Assembly (NCBI GenBank): GCA_964542455.1
Contig: CAZIUC010000008.1
Location: forward strand, 68,052 to 132,051
Length of the DNA: 64,000 nucleotides
Source: PFJX01 sp964542455
GTDB lineage: Bacteria; Pseudomonadota; Gammaproteobacteria; Burkholderiales; Thiobacillaceae
Direction of reading: 5' to 3'
This document shows positions 45,695-54,028 of the stretch, in pieces (within the stretch, counting starts at the first letter, position 1; every line of letters begins with the position of its first letter). Made by a program: the position numbers and the translations under genes. The notes under the pieces were generated by a model. The model had not been told where the DNA came from, searched no databases, and worked only from the letters and a program-made list of their open reading frames with translations.

Positions 45695-46537
45695 ATGGCG
45701 GGTCATGACTGGTGGGGCGCGCCACAATGGGCGGCGTTCCTGGAATACAAGGAGTTGCCGATCAAGGCGGCCAGCAAGGCCGCGCTCGCGACTCTGGAAG
45801 AAGGCGGCGAAGAAAATCTCTCCGGCCACCAATATGCCGCTTTGCTGTTGGGTGACCCGCTACTCGCGCTCAGGCTGTTGCGCGAAGCCAACCGCCGCTT
45901 GCCGCGCCGCCTGGCGCGCGACATCACCACGCCGCTGGGTATCCTGATGGCGCTGGGCACGCAGCAGTTCAAGTCTCAGATCAGAAGCGCGCCGGAAGCG
46001 GCCGAAGCCAATCAGGGTTTCATGGATGTAGAGCACCGCGCCACGCTGGGCGCGCGCATCGCCTTCGCCTGGGGCTCGTTGCACCATGATCTCGACCAGG
46101 GAGAACTGGCGCTCGCCGCGCTGCTCGCCGACGCCGGTGAAATCGAACTCTGGGCCTTCGTCCCGGAACTCCCGCTCAAAGCCCTCGACGAACTCCATGC
46201 CGGCCGCGCCAGCCGCAGCGACCAGGCGCAACGCCAGGCTTGCGGCTTCGCCTTCCGCGATTTGAGCCTGGAATTGATCGAGCGCGGTGGATTGCCGCCC
46301 TTGATCAAGCAACTCATCCGCGGCGACGACGGACTGCGCGCGCGACTCGCCCGCCTCGCCGTCGACGCCGGCCGCCATCTCAGCTACGGCCGCGATGATC
46401 CCGCCCTGCCCCACGACCTGATCGCCGCCGCGCGACTCACCCACGCCCCGCTCGCAACCGTGGCGCAAGGACTCCCTTCCCTGACGGAAGAAGAACGGGA
46501 AATAGTGTTGCAAAAAGCCACCATGCTCTCAGAATAA
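45695..46537 (+). CDS. HDOD-domain protein
   Basis: 280 residues with the HDOD pattern, a degenerate HD-like fold found in signalling proteins. N-terminal segment ELPIKAASKAALATLEEGGE, then HQYAALLLGDPLLALRLLRE, which is the typical start of HDOD. The middle region has HHDLDQGELALAALLADAGE, and the C terminus is all-helical. No phosphodiesterase HD-GYP residues are complete. GGAGAA precedes the ATG. Divergently transcribed from the macroglobulin gene; role unknown. Confidence 0.8.
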   Translation: MAGHDWWGAPQWAAFLEYKELPIKAASKAALATLEEGGEENLSGHQYAALLLGDPLLALRLLREANRRLPRRLARDITTPLGILMALGTQQFKSQIRSAPEAAEANQGFMDVEHRATLGARIAFAWGSLHHDLDQGELALAALLADAGEIELWAFVPELPLKALDELHAGRASRSDQAQRQACGFAFRDLSLELIERGGLPPLIKQLIRGDDGLRARLARLAVDAGRHLSYGRDDPALPHDLIAAARLTHAPLATVAQGLPSLTEEEREIVLQKATMLSE

Positions 46538-46552
46538 GTCTAAATAGATACT

Positions 46553-46581
46553 TGACCTATTAGGTCGGGTATTGTAAAGTC
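46553..46581 (+). promoter_or_regulatory. candidate promoter of the first dsrC-like gene
   Basis: TTGACC, a 17-base spacer and TAAAGT, with a perfect palindrome GACCTATTAGGTC overlapping the -35 end (46555-46567) as a possible operator. The -10 is only a moderate match. The 10-mer TGTAAAGTCC at 46574 recurs on the other strand at 47844-47853, upstream of the second dsrC-like gene. Confidence 0.35.
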
Positions 46582-46642
46582 CAGCCATCCCGCAGTTGCG
46601 GCACTTAGTTGCGTTAATAACCTGCTGAAGAGAGGAAACATC

Positions 46643-46975
46643 ATGGATCTGGAAATCAATGGAAGGATGGTCGAGACCGACCCCGAGGGCTATCTGGCCA
46701 ACCTGGGCGACTGGGCCGAGGACGTGGCCGAGTTTCTGGCGGGTCAAGACAAGCTGACACTGGAAGACAACCATTGGAAAATCATTCGCTATATGCGCGA
46801 CTACTTCAATGAGTACGGCACGGCGCCCAACCTGCGCATCCTGCAGAAAGGCCTGAAGGAAGAATTCGGCAGCGAATGGGGCGACAAGAAATTCCTGTTC
46901 GACCTGTTCCCCTACGGCCCCGCCAAGCAGGCCGGCCGCTACGCCGGCACCCCGAAGCCGACCGGCTGCGTTTAA
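46643..46975 (+). CDS. TusE/DsrC-family sulfur-carrier protein (C-terminal Cys only)
   Basis: 110 residues of the DsrC/TusE/DsvC family, small cytoplasmic proteins that carry sulfur on a C-terminal cysteine in tRNA thiolation or dissimilatory sulfur metabolism. Core segments: GYLANLGDWAEDVAEFLAGQ, LTLEDNHWKIIRYMRDYFNE and KKFLFDLFPYGPAKQ. The arm is QAGRYAGTPKPTGCV: the penultimate Cys (Cys A) is present, while the second Cys about ten residues earlier is Gly. So it is TusE-like rather than full DsrC. A purine-rich AGAGGAAA precedes the ATG. Confidence 0.93.
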   Translation: MDLEINGRMVETDPEGYLANLGDWAEDVAEFLAGQDKLTLEDNHWKIIRYMRDYFNEYGTAPNLRILQKGLKEEFGSEWGDKKFLFDLFPYGPAKQAGRYAGTPKPTGCV

Positions 46976-47037
46976 TACCACGTCAGGTAGTACACTTGCC
47001 CCAGCCTCCCCCTGGGGCATTTTTCTTTTCGCTGACC

Positions 47038-47325
47038 ATGAAAAAACTACTGATCCTTTCCCTCCTTCTTTGCACCGGCCAGGCATTGGCGTTTCCCTGG
47101 TACTCCTCCGGAGACAACGTGCGCGGCGCCGAGTTGATGACCCCCCAGGAGCGCAAGGAGTATGCCTCCCGGCTGCCCAACATGAAGTCGATGGACGAAT
47201 GCCGCACCTTCATGAACGCGCACAACCTGGAACTGGACAAACGCGCCAAGGAGCGTGGCATGATCCTGCCGCCGATTTCCGGCGACCCCTGTGTGGTGAT
47301 GAAGACGTTCGGGCGGATCAAGTAA
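47038..47325 (+). CDS. small exported hypothetical protein
   Basis: 95 residues with a signal peptide (MKKLLILSLLLCTGQALA) and a short mature part, FPWYSSGDNVRGAELMTPQE, then KEYASRLPNMKSMDECRTFM and PISGDPCVVMKTFG, with two cysteines that may form a disulfide. The start at 47038 follows the signal-peptide logic; the frame is open upstream into the dsrC-like gene. It lies 62 bp after that gene and before a bidirectional terminator. Family not recognised. Confidence 0.7.
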   Translation: MKKLLILSLLLCTGQALAFPWYSSGDNVRGAELMTPQERKEYASRLPNMKSMDECRTFMNAHNLELDKRAKERGMILPPISGDPCVVMKTFGRIK

Positions 47326-47338
47326 AGCCGGCGCCTTG

Positions 47339-47372
47339 AATGAAAACGGCCCCTTCCGGGGCCGTTTTCATT
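47339..47372. terminator. bidirectional rho-independent terminator
   Basis: AATGAAAACGGCCCC and its complement form a 15-bp stem with a TTCC loop, with A- and T-runs on either side of the stem. It lies between convergent genes (47325 and 47384) and can serve both strands. Confidence 0.92.
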
Positions 47373-47383
47373 CCCTGAAACAT

Positions 47384-47749
47384 TCAGTGCGAAGTGCCGA
47401 ATGAAAGATCGGCATTGCCCGCCGGTGTCGGCAGGCCGGCCAGATGGCAGCCTTGGGTGACCGGGCCATGCGGGAAGAGTTGATAGAGGTATTTGCGTCC
47501 GCCTTGCTCCATATAGGCCTCTTCCATATTGCGTAGCAGACTGCGCGCATTGGCATCGGGGCCGCACTCGGCGAAGTGGTCGCGCAGATAGCAGATCACA
47601 TCCATGTGCGCATCGGACAGTTCCAGGCCTTCTTCATGCGCGGCCTTGCGCGCCATATCTTCGCTCCAGGGATCCAGATCGCTGAGAAACGCATCCGCAT
47701 CGCAGGGAGCCATTGTTTCGGCGGCGACCAGTTTATTGATGTCCAGCAT
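47384..47749 (-). CDS. DsrC-family paralogue (internal Cys only)
   Basis: 121 residues of the DsrC fold: DADAFLSDLDPWSEDMARKA, ELSDAHMDVICYLRDHFAEC and YLYQLFPHGPVTQ. The arm reads QGCHLAGLPTPAGNADLSFG: the cysteine at the position of Cys B is present but the C-terminal Cys A is lost and replaced by a longer tail. The set of conserved positions is thus the reverse of the first paralogue. The start at 47749 has GAGGAGA at good spacing; ATG 47755 would be too close. Role in sulfur transfer is inferred from the family only. Confidence 0.85.
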   Translation of the reverse strand: MLDINKLVAAETMAPCDADAFLSDLDPWSEDMARKAAHEEGLELSDAHMDVICYLRDHFAECGPDANARSLLRNMEEAYMEQGGRKYLYQLFPHGPVTQGCHLAGLPTPAGNADLSFGTSH

Positions 47750-47953
47750 TTCCATTCTCCTCAAGTTGGCTAAAGCGGCCTTCGTACGGCCTGCTTAATG
47801 TCTAGCAAACAACTCAAGTATTGCAATAAGCATTTGTTTATACGGACTTTACAGTCTTCATAGACGGTTATCCGACGTTGCTATATTAGCAATGGCTAAT
47901 ACATAAACCCGGCATTCCGCCGGGAAGCCGAACCAATTTGCACGGAGGTCATC

Positions 47954-48424
47954 ATGCGCACAGGCTTACGTTTGGGAGCGATACTCCTGCTTACCCTGTC
48001 CACGATGGGTTGCTCGACCATGGTTCGCACGGCGATGGTCGACGAGCGGGCGAGTCCCTACGACATGGAGGAAACCGTCAAGGTCATTTCGGAACGCGCC
48101 CGCCAGAAAGGCTGGAACGTGGCCGAACCGAAGAAACTCGATCAGAGCATCCGCAAACACGGTGGCCCGGTGCTGCCGCCGGTGACACTGATCGAACTGT
48201 GTGAACCGCATCATTCCGGCAAACTGCTCGCCAACGACGGTGATCGTTGGGTATCCGTGTTCATGCCCTGCACGATCAGCGTGTATCAGAAGTCCGATGG
48301 CAAGGCATATGTGGCCAACATGAAGGCCGCGAACCTGGGCGGCATGATGGGTGGCACCGTGGCTGAAGTGATGGGTGGCCCGGTGGCGGAAGCTCAGGAT
48401 GAAATACTCGGGTTCCTTCCGTGA
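47954..48424 (+). CDS. DUF302 lipoprotein
   Basis: 156 residues with a lipoprotein signal (LLLTLSTMGCS, lipobox Cys at residue 20) and a DUF302-type domain: SPYDMEETVKVISERARQKG, VTLIELCEPHHSGKLL and FMPCTISVYQKSDGKAYVAN. The C-terminal Met/Gly-rich MMGGTVAEVMGGPVAEAQ is characteristic. A GGAGG lies seven bases before the ATG. DUF302 function is unresolved, but it is often found near sulfur- or redox-linked genes. Confidence 0.88.
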   Translation: MRTGLRLGAILLLTLSTMGCSTMVRTAMVDERASPYDMEETVKVISERARQKGWNVAEPKKLDQSIRKHGGPVLPPVTLIELCEPHHSGKLLANDGDRWVSVFMPCTISVYQKSDGKAYVANMKAANLGGMMGGTVAEVMGGPVAEAQDEILGFLP

Positions 48425-48442
48425 CCCCGTGAACGGTGGTTA

Positions 48443-48468
48443 GTTGGGCACGCTTCGCTTTGCCCGAC
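48443..48468. repeat. GTTGGGCACGC family hairpin
   Basis: GTTGGGCACGCTTCGCTTTG followed by CCCGAC forms a near-perfect short hairpin. The same unit is at 55311-55342. Intergenic, after the DUF302 gene. Confidence 0.7.
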
Positions 48469-48496
48469 CATGGCTGCCGTGTGATCCGCGCGGACT

Positions 48497-48973
48497 TCAC
48501 TCCGCGCGCCAATGGCCCGACTTGCCACCCAGTTTCTCCAACAGCCGAATCGATTCGATGACCATGCCGCGATCCACCGCCTTGCACATGTCGTAGACGG
48601 TGAGCAGGGCGACGCTGGCGGCGGTGAGGGCTTCCATTTCCACGCCGGTGCGGCCGACGGTTTCCGCCGTGGCGGCGCAGTCGATGGCCGAGGCGGCTTC
48701 GTCTAGGGTGAAATCCAGCGTCACCTTGGTGAGGGCGATGGGGTGGCAGAGCGGAATCAGATCGGGAGTGCGCTTGCTGGCCATGATGCCGGCCAGTCGA
48801 GCGACGCCGATCACGTCGCCCTTCTTGGCGGCGCCATCGCGAATCATGATGAAAGTTTCCGGCCGCATGCGGATACGGCCGGTGGCCACCGCCACGCGTC
48901 GAGTTTCCGACTTCTCGCCGACGCCCACCATCACGGCGCGGCCCTGTTCGTCAAAATGTGTAAAGTCACTCAT
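48497..48973 (-). CDS. moaC: cyclic pyranopterin monophosphate synthase MoaC
   Basis: 158 residues; acts with MoaA to make cyclic pyranopterin monophosphate in molybdenum cofactor synthesis. Hallmarks: RRVAVATGRIRMRPETF, KGDVIGVARLAGIMASKRT, LIPLCHPIALTKVTLDF, TVGRTGVEMEALTAASVALL and TVYDMCKAVDRGM. The key acidic and Lys positions of the active site are present. It is divergent from the BepA-like gene across 42 bp. Confidence 0.97.
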   Translation of the reverse strand: MSDFTHFDEQGRAVMVGVGEKSETRRVAVATGRIRMRPETFIMIRDGAAKKGDVIGVARLAGIMASKRTPDLIPLCHPIALTKVTLDFTLDEAASAIDCAATAETVGRTGVEMEALTAASVALLTVYDMCKAVDRGMVIESIRLLEKLGGKSGHWRAE

Positions 48974-49015
48974 GGCGGGAGGAACCAGTGCAAAGGGGCC
49001 GTTATCATACCCGCC

Positions 49016-50455
49016 ATGAAAGCCCTTAAATCCCCCCTGCTCGCCGCCCTCCTCCTCGTCTTCGGCATCCAGTCCAGCTTGGCCGCCGGCTTGCCCGATC
49101 TGGGCGATTCCAGCCGCGTCGCGCTTTCAGAATCCCAGGAAAACCAGATCGGGCGGGAAATCATGCGCCAGGTGCGCGGCGATGCCGACTACCTGGATGA
49201 CCCGGTGCTGGAGGATTACCTCAACAACCTGGGCGACAAGTTGGCGGCCGCTTCACCGGAGTCCGGGCGGCACTTCGAATACTTTCCGGTACGCGACCCG
49301 AGCATCAATGCTTTCGCCATGCCCGGCGGCAACATCGGCGTCAATACCGGCCTGATTTCCGCGACGCGCAACGAATCCGAACTGGCCGGCGTGCTGGCGC
49401 ACGAAACCGCTCACGTCACCCAGCACCACATCGCCCGCATGGTCGGCGACCAGAAAATCAGCGGCATCGCCACCCTGGCCGCCCTGGCGGTAGCCATTCT
49501 GGCGGCGCGCTCCAACAGCCAGGCCTCGGAGGCGGCAATCGCCACGGTGCAGGCACTGAACATCCAGAACCAGCTCAACTTCACCCGCGCCAACGAAAGC
49601 GAGGCGGATCGGGTAGGGCTCCAGATATTGACCGGGGCGGGATTCGACCCCCAGGGCATGGTCACCTTCTTCGAAAGGCTGCAAGCACAAGGTCGGCTCT
49701 ACGAAAACAACGCTCCGGCCTACATGCGTACCCACCCCCTCACTTACCAGCGCATCGCCGACATGCAGAACATGGTGGCGCAACTGCCCTACAAGCAGCA
49801 TGTCGACAGCCTGGAATTCCAGTTCGTGCGCGCGCGCATCCAGGCCAACGAGGGCGAGGCTACCGATGCACTGCGCCGTTTCGAGGCTCTGACGCAATCA
49901 AATCCTGAACCGGCCAACTGGTATGGACTGGCCCGTGCCGCCATGCGCGCCGGAAAACCGGATCTCGCGCGCGCCGCGCTGGCAAGGCTGGATGCCGGCA
50001 AGGCCGCCTCACCCATGATCCTGGCGCTCAAAGCAGAGTTTGCGCTGAGCGAGCGGCAGCCGTCGCGGGCAATCGATCTACTGAGCCGCGCCATGCCCGC
50101 ATACGCCAGTTATCGCCCCCTCGCTTATCTCTATGCCCACGCCCTGCTTGCCGCCGGCAAGCCGCGTGAAGCGTTGATTTTCGTCGGCGAGCAGCAACGC
50201 ACCTGGTTTGCCGACGCGAGGCTGTATGCCGTTCTGGCGGAAGCCCACCAGGCACTGGGCGAATTGACCCAATCGCATCTGGCGCAAGCCGAGTCCTATG
50301 CGCTGCAAGACCGCCAGGACGCGGCCATCGAGCAACTGCAACTGGCGCAAAAAACCGGTGGAGCGGACTTCTACACACTCTCGATCATCGATGCCCGCCT
50401 GCGCGAGATGAAACAGCGGCAACAGGCGACGAAAGCGGAAAAGTCGAACAAGTGA
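49016..50455 (+). CDS. BepA-like M48 metalloprotease with TPR region
   Basis: 479 residues. Signal peptide (LLAALLLVFGIQSSLAA), an M48 peptidase domain with the zinc motif HETAH in GVLAHETAHVTQHHIARM, and the third ligand Glu in NESEADRVGLQIL. The C-terminal half is a TPR array (ANEGEATDALRRFEALTQSN and later units). BepA (YfgC) degrades or assists misfolded outer-membrane proteins such as LptD. The start at 49016 follows the signal-peptide logic; the frame is open farther upstream within the divergent gene. Confidence 0.88.
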   Translation: MKALKSPLLAALLLVFGIQSSLAAGLPDLGDSSRVALSESQENQIGREIMRQVRGDADYLDDPVLEDYLNNLGDKLAAASPESGRHFEYFPVRDPSINAFAMPGGNIGVNTGLISATRNESELAGVLAHETAHVTQHHIARMVGDQKISGIATLAALAVAILAARSNSQASEAAIATVQALNIQNQLNFTRANESEADRVGLQILTGAGFDPQGMVTFFERLQAQGRLYENNAPAYMRTHPLTYQRIADMQNMVAQLPYKQHVDSLEFQFVRARIQANEGEATDALRRFEALTQSNPEPANWYGLARAAMRAGKPDLARAALARLDAGKAASPMILALKAEFALSERQPSRAIDLLSRAMPAYASYRPLAYLYAHALLAAGKPREALIFVGEQQRTWFADARLYAVLAEAHQALGELTQSHLAQAESYALQDRQDAAIEQLQLAQKTGGADFYTLSIIDARLREMKQRQQATKAEKSNK

Positions 50456-50723
50456 TTTCCGTGGACATTTTGTTGGGCGGATGAAGCCCCAGCCCTTCGG
50501 TAGTGCCTCACTTTCTCCAAGCCAGGGGCTGGATAAGCAGTCAATCTGGTCGCGTTTCTTTGGTAACAACATACTTCAGCCCTGCTTATATCGTACCAAT
50601 GCGAGTAATTCGCGTTGCGCGGCGCGGCACATCACACCTATCCTTCGCCGCAGCTGAAAAGCGACGCGTTCGGGGGAAGCCGGGCGGAGTCTGTTTGCAA
50701 TCGACCACTATGAAGGAGAAGAC

Positions 50724-51065
50724 ATGCGGAAACGCGCTTCCATCATCACCGGGGTGCTGGCCACCCTGCTCGCCAGTTCGGCTTACGCCGTTGAGACCGG
50801 CAAGGACATTGCCTTCAACCGCTCCAAAGGCAACTGCCTGGCCTGCCACGCGATGCCTACACTGCCCGATGCCGAGCAGCCCGGCGAAAGCGGCCCGCCC
50901 TTGATCGCCATGCAGGCACGTTTCCCCGACAAAAAGGTGTTGCGCGCCAAAATCTGGGATGCCACCGCGAGCAATCCCGCAACCTTTATGCCGCCGATGG
51001 GCAAGCATCAGGTATTGACCGAAGAAGAAATCGACAAGGTCGTCGAGTTCCTCTATGGCCTCTGA
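50724..51065 (+). CDS. soxX: SoxX, c-type cytochrome subunit
   Basis: 113 residues, periplasmic, with a cleavable signal (ATLLASSAYA). One haem motif CLACH at residues 38-42 and a candidate distal Met in the ATFMPPMGKHQVLTEEEIDK segment. It forms the SoxAX heterodimer with the next gene's product, which attaches thiosulfate to SoxYZ. The start follows GAAGGAGAAG. Upstream 268 bp (50456-50723) contain no gene and presumably the promoter; no operator was recognised. Confidence 0.94.
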   Translation: MRKRASIITGVLATLLASSAYAVETGKDIAFNRSKGNCLACHAMPTLPDAEQPGESGPPLIAMQARFPDKKVLRAKIWDATASNPATFMPPMGKHQVLTEEEIDKVVEFLYGL

Positions 51066-51093
51066 TCAACCCACACAATCATTGGAGAACGGC

Positions 51094-51936
51094 ATGAAGA
51101 AAATCGTAAAAAAGACCCTTATTGCAATGGCCGGCCTGGGTGTCCTGATGGGCGCGGTATCCGCCAACGCGGGCCCGGAAGAAGATCGGCTGAAAGTCGT
51201 CAATTACTTCAAAAACAAGTTTCCCGACCTCAAGCCTGAGGACTACGTCTTGAGCGCCCTGGCGTTCGATCCCGACGCCAGGTCACAGTACAACAGCATC
51301 ATGGAATTCCCCCCTTATCTGGGCGTACTGGAAAAAGGCGAGAAGATGTGGAAGACCCCGCTCAAGAGCGGCAAGACCTACGCCGACTGCCTGCCCAACG
51401 GCGGCAAGATGATCGCGGGCAACTACCCCATCTTCGACAATGCAAAAGGCAAGGTCGTGACGCTGGAAGACGCCATCAACGATTGCCGCGTCGGCAACGG
51501 CGAGGAGCCCTACAAGATCGGCGACGACAACACCATGGGCACGCTCGGCGCCTACATGCGCACCCTGTCCGACGGCATGAAGATGAACATCAAGGTGGAA
51601 GGCGAAGGCGCGCTGAAGGCCTACGAAGATGGCAAGCACACCTTCTACGCCCGGGCCGGCCAGCTCAACTTCTCCTGCGGTAGTTGCCACGTTGACAATG
51701 CCGGTGTGCGTATCCGCTCGGAACTGCTTTCCCCCGTCGTCGGCCAGGCCGTCCATTGGCCCGCGTTCCGTGGCGGCGACAAGCTGACCACTCTGCAAGA
51801 GCGTTACGAAGGTTGCCAGAAGAACGTGCGCCACGTTAACGACAAGGCCGGCAGCACCCGCTACAACAACCTGGAGTATTTCCACGCCTACATGAGCAAT
51901 GGCCTGGAACTGAAGTCGTCCGTGTTCCGCAAGTAA
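51094..51936 (+). CDS. soxA: SoxA, L-cysteine S-thiosulfotransferase subunit
   Basis: 280 residues, periplasmic. Signal peptide ends in SANAGP. One CxxCH haem motif (CGSCH, Cys195-His199), and the candidate active-site Cys241 in RYEGCQKNVRH, which carries the persulfide. A second, degenerate haem-like domain is at the N terminus with Cys pair YADCLPNGG...DCRVGNG. Thus a mono-haem SoxA, paired with the mono-haem SoxX. The start at 51094 has TTGGAGAA upstream; the open frame begins earlier within soxX. Confidence 0.94.
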   Translation: MKKIVKKTLIAMAGLGVLMGAVSANAGPEEDRLKVVNYFKNKFPDLKPEDYVLSALAFDPDARSQYNSIMEFPPYLGVLEKGEKMWKTPLKSGKTYADCLPNGGKMIAGNYPIFDNAKGKVVTLEDAINDCRVGNGEEPYKIGDDNTMGTLGAYMRTLSDGMKMNIKVEGEGALKAYEDGKHTFYARAGQLNFSCGSCHVDNAGVRIRSELLSPVVGQAVHWPAFRGGDKLTTLQERYEGCQKNVRHVNDKAGSTRYNNLEYFHAYMSNGLELKSSVFRK

Positions 51937-51955
51937 TCCTGGCGCGAACATCTTT

Positions 51956-51983
51956 GAAAATCCGGGCTGCTGCCCGGATTTTC
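51956..51983 (+). terminator. terminator after soxA
   Basis: GAAAATCCGGGC, a TGCT loop and GCCCGGATTTTC form a perfect 12-bp stem. It sits 20 bases past the soxA stop, upstream of soxB, so soxB may be transcribed separately or at lower level. Confidence 0.85.
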
Positions 51984-51994
51984 AATTGAACTTG

Positions 51995-52027
51995 CCTCTC
52001 AAGTCGTTTGCCGAGCCGGGGGTACTG
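51995..52027. repeat. shortened copy of the CTCTCAAGTCG repeat
   Basis: CCTCTCAAGTCGTTTGCCGA GCCGGGGGTACTG joins the start of the 5565 copy to its right-hand flank (from about 5634), i.e. an internally deleted version. It lies between the soxA terminator and soxB. Confidence 0.65.
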
Positions 52028-52118
52028 CTAACTGGCTCATCGCTACCATTTACCGCCCGCCAGGGTACGACAACAATGCCGCACCCCCCCACGAGGGGAC
52101 CACCCGGAGACCCAATCC

Positions 52119-53840
52119 ATGTCCATGAATCGCCGCGATTTCCTGCAAATCCTCGCCGCCGCCGCCGCCGGTGGTTTCGCCCTGGATAGCCGTCAGGCCC
52201 TGGCCGGCAATGCGCCCGCCAACTATTACGACATCCCCACTTTCGGCAACGTGTCGCTGATGCACATGACCGACTGCCACGCGCAGTTGAAGCCCATCTA
52301 CTTCCGCGAGCCCAACGTCAACCTCGGCGTCGGCGCTTCCGTCGGCAAGGTGCCGCACCTGGTCGGCGAGCATCTGCTCAAGGCCTACAACATTCAGCCC
52401 GGCGGCATCGACGCCCACGCCTTCACCTATATCGACTTCACCGCCGCCGCCCGCACCTACGGCAAGGTCGGCGGCTTCGCCCACCTCAAGACCCTGGTCG
52501 ACAAGGTCCGCGCCTCGCGTCCCGGCTCCCTGCTGATGGACGGTGGCGACACCTGGCAAGGTTCCGCCACCGCGCTGTGGACCAAGGCCCAGGACATGGT
52601 CGACGCCTGTATCGCGCTGGGCGTTGACGTCATGACTCCGCACTGGGAAATGACTCTGGGCGCGGAACGTGTCCAGGAAATCGTCAACAAGGACTTCAAG
52701 AAAGCCGGTGTCGATTTCGTCGCCCAGAACGTGGTCACCAACGACTTCGGCGACCAGGTGTTCAAGCCCTACGTCATCAAGAACATCAATGGTGTGCAGG
52801 TCGCCATCATCGGCCAGGCATTCCCCTACACTCCCATCGCCAACCCGCGCTGGATGGTGCCCGACTGGTCGTTCGGCATCCGTGACGACAGCATGCAGAA
52901 GTTCGTCAACGAAGCACGCGGCAAGGGTGCTCAGGTGGTCGTGGTGCTGTCGCACAACGGCATGGACGTCGACCTCAAGATGGCCAGCCGCGTCACCGGC
53001 ATCGACGCCATCTTCGGCGGCCACACCCATGACGGCGTGCCGCAGCCGATCCAGGTCAAGAACGCCAAGGGCACGACCCTGGTCACCAATGCCGGTTCCA
53101 ACGGCAAGTTCCTCGGCGTCATGGATTTCGACGTCAAGGGTGGCAAGGTCCAGGGCTGGAAGTACCGCCTGGTGCCGGTGTTCTCCAACCTGCTCGCCGC
53201 CGACAAGAAGATGGAAGCGCTGATCAGCAAGATTCGCGCGCCCTTTGAGGCCAAGCTGGGCGAGAAACTGGCCGTCACCGAAGACCTGCTGTATCGCCGC
53301 GGCAACTTCAACGGCACCTACGACCAGTTGATCTGCGACGCGCTGATGAAGGTCAAGGGCGCCGACGCCGCCTTCTCGCCGGGCTTCCGCTGGGGCACCA
53401 GCCTGCTGCCGGGCGATGTCATCACCATGGAACAACTGATGGACCAGGTGGCGATCACCTACCCGCAGACCTCGCTCAATCTCATGACCGGCACCACCAT
53501 CAAGACCATCATGGAAGACGTCTGCGACAACCTGTTCAACGCCGACCCCTACTACCAGCAGGGCGGCGACATGGTGCGCGTCGGTGGCGTCCAGTATTCG
53601 GTGACCCCCAACGCCACCATCGGCAAGCGTATCGGCGACATGATGCTCAACGGCAAAGCGGTCGACCCCAACAAGAAATACAAGGTTGCCGGCTGGGCGC
53701 CCGTGGGCGAAGGCGCCACCGGAACCCCGATCTGGGACGTGGTGGCCGAATACCTGCGCGACGTGAAAGTGGTCAAGCAGGTCAAGCTCAACCAGCCCAA
53801 GGTCATCGGCATGGGGAACAACCCGGGCATGATTCTGTAA
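52119..53840 (+). CDS. soxB: SoxB thiosulfohydrolase
   Basis: 573 residues, Tat-exported (NRRDFLQILAAAAAGGFAL). Removes the terminal sulfone as sulfate from SoxYZ-bound intermediates. The 5'-nucleotidase-like metallophosphatase core has the metal motifs LMHMTDCHAQLKP, DGGDTWQGS, VVVLSHNGMDVDL and IFGGHTHDGVP. The C-terminal domain includes SPGFRWGTSLLPGDV. An alternative ATG lies two codons downstream. It is isolated from soxXA by a terminator and a repeat. No soxYZ or soxCD genes are in the window. Confidence 0.96.
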   Translation: MSMNRRDFLQILAAAAAGGFALDSRQALAGNAPANYYDIPTFGNVSLMHMTDCHAQLKPIYFREPNVNLGVGASVGKVPHLVGEHLLKAYNIQPGGIDAHAFTYIDFTAAARTYGKVGGFAHLKTLVDKVRASRPGSLLMDGGDTWQGSATALWTKAQDMVDACIALGVDVMTPHWEMTLGAERVQEIVNKDFKKAGVDFVAQNVVTNDFGDQVFKPYVIKNINGVQVAIIGQAFPYTPIANPRWMVPDWSFGIRDDSMQKFVNEARGKGAQVVVVLSHNGMDVDLKMASRVTGIDAIFGGHTHDGVPQPIQVKNAKGTTLVTNAGSNGKFLGVMDFDVKGGKVQGWKYRLVPVFSNLLAADKKMEALISKIRAPFEAKLGEKLAVTEDLLYRRGNFNGTYDQLICDALMKVKGADAAFSPGFRWGTSLLPGDVITMEQLMDQVAITYPQTSLNLMTGTTIKTIMEDVCDNLFNADPYYQQGGDMVRVGGVQYSVTPNATIGKRIGDMMLNGKAVDPNKKYKVAGWAPVGEGATGTPIWDVVAEYLRDVKVVKQVKLNQPKVIGMGNNPGMIL

Positions 53841-53877
53841 GCTGATTGATGCCTCTCCCCCCACGGGGAGGAAGACA

Positions 53878-53903
53878 CGAAAGCCCGCTATCGCGGGCTT
53901 TCG
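53878..53903. terminator. terminator after soxB
   Basis: CGAAAGCCCGC, a TATC loop and GCGGGCTTTCG form an 11-bp stem with TCATTTG after it. It lies 38 bases past the soxB stop. Confidence 0.85.
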
Positions 53904-53922
53904 TCATTTGTTGCGGCCACAT

Positions 53923-53992
53923 GTAGCGCAGGCGTCCCGCCTGCTTCGTAGGCCTAATCGGAAGGGCGAAGCAGGCGGGACGCCTGCGCTAC
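53923..53992. repeat. full-length REP-like hairpin, second copy
   Basis: A 70-bp inverted repeat, GTAGCGCAGGCGTCCCGCCT to its complement, with loop GTAGGCCTAATCGGAAGGG. Relative to the copy at 3601-3670, several arm positions differ, but the changes are matched in both arms so the stem stays paired. Related short flank: ATGGACAATT lies just outside both copies. Confidence 0.9.
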
Positions 53993-54028
53993 AAACCTAC
54001 TTTCTGGCTAATGGACAATTTCGGTCCC

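Noticed and set aside
47384..47764. Start of the second DsrC-like gene at a TTG (47764) or ATG (47755)
   Set aside because: GAGGAGA is placed correctly only for the ATG at 47749.
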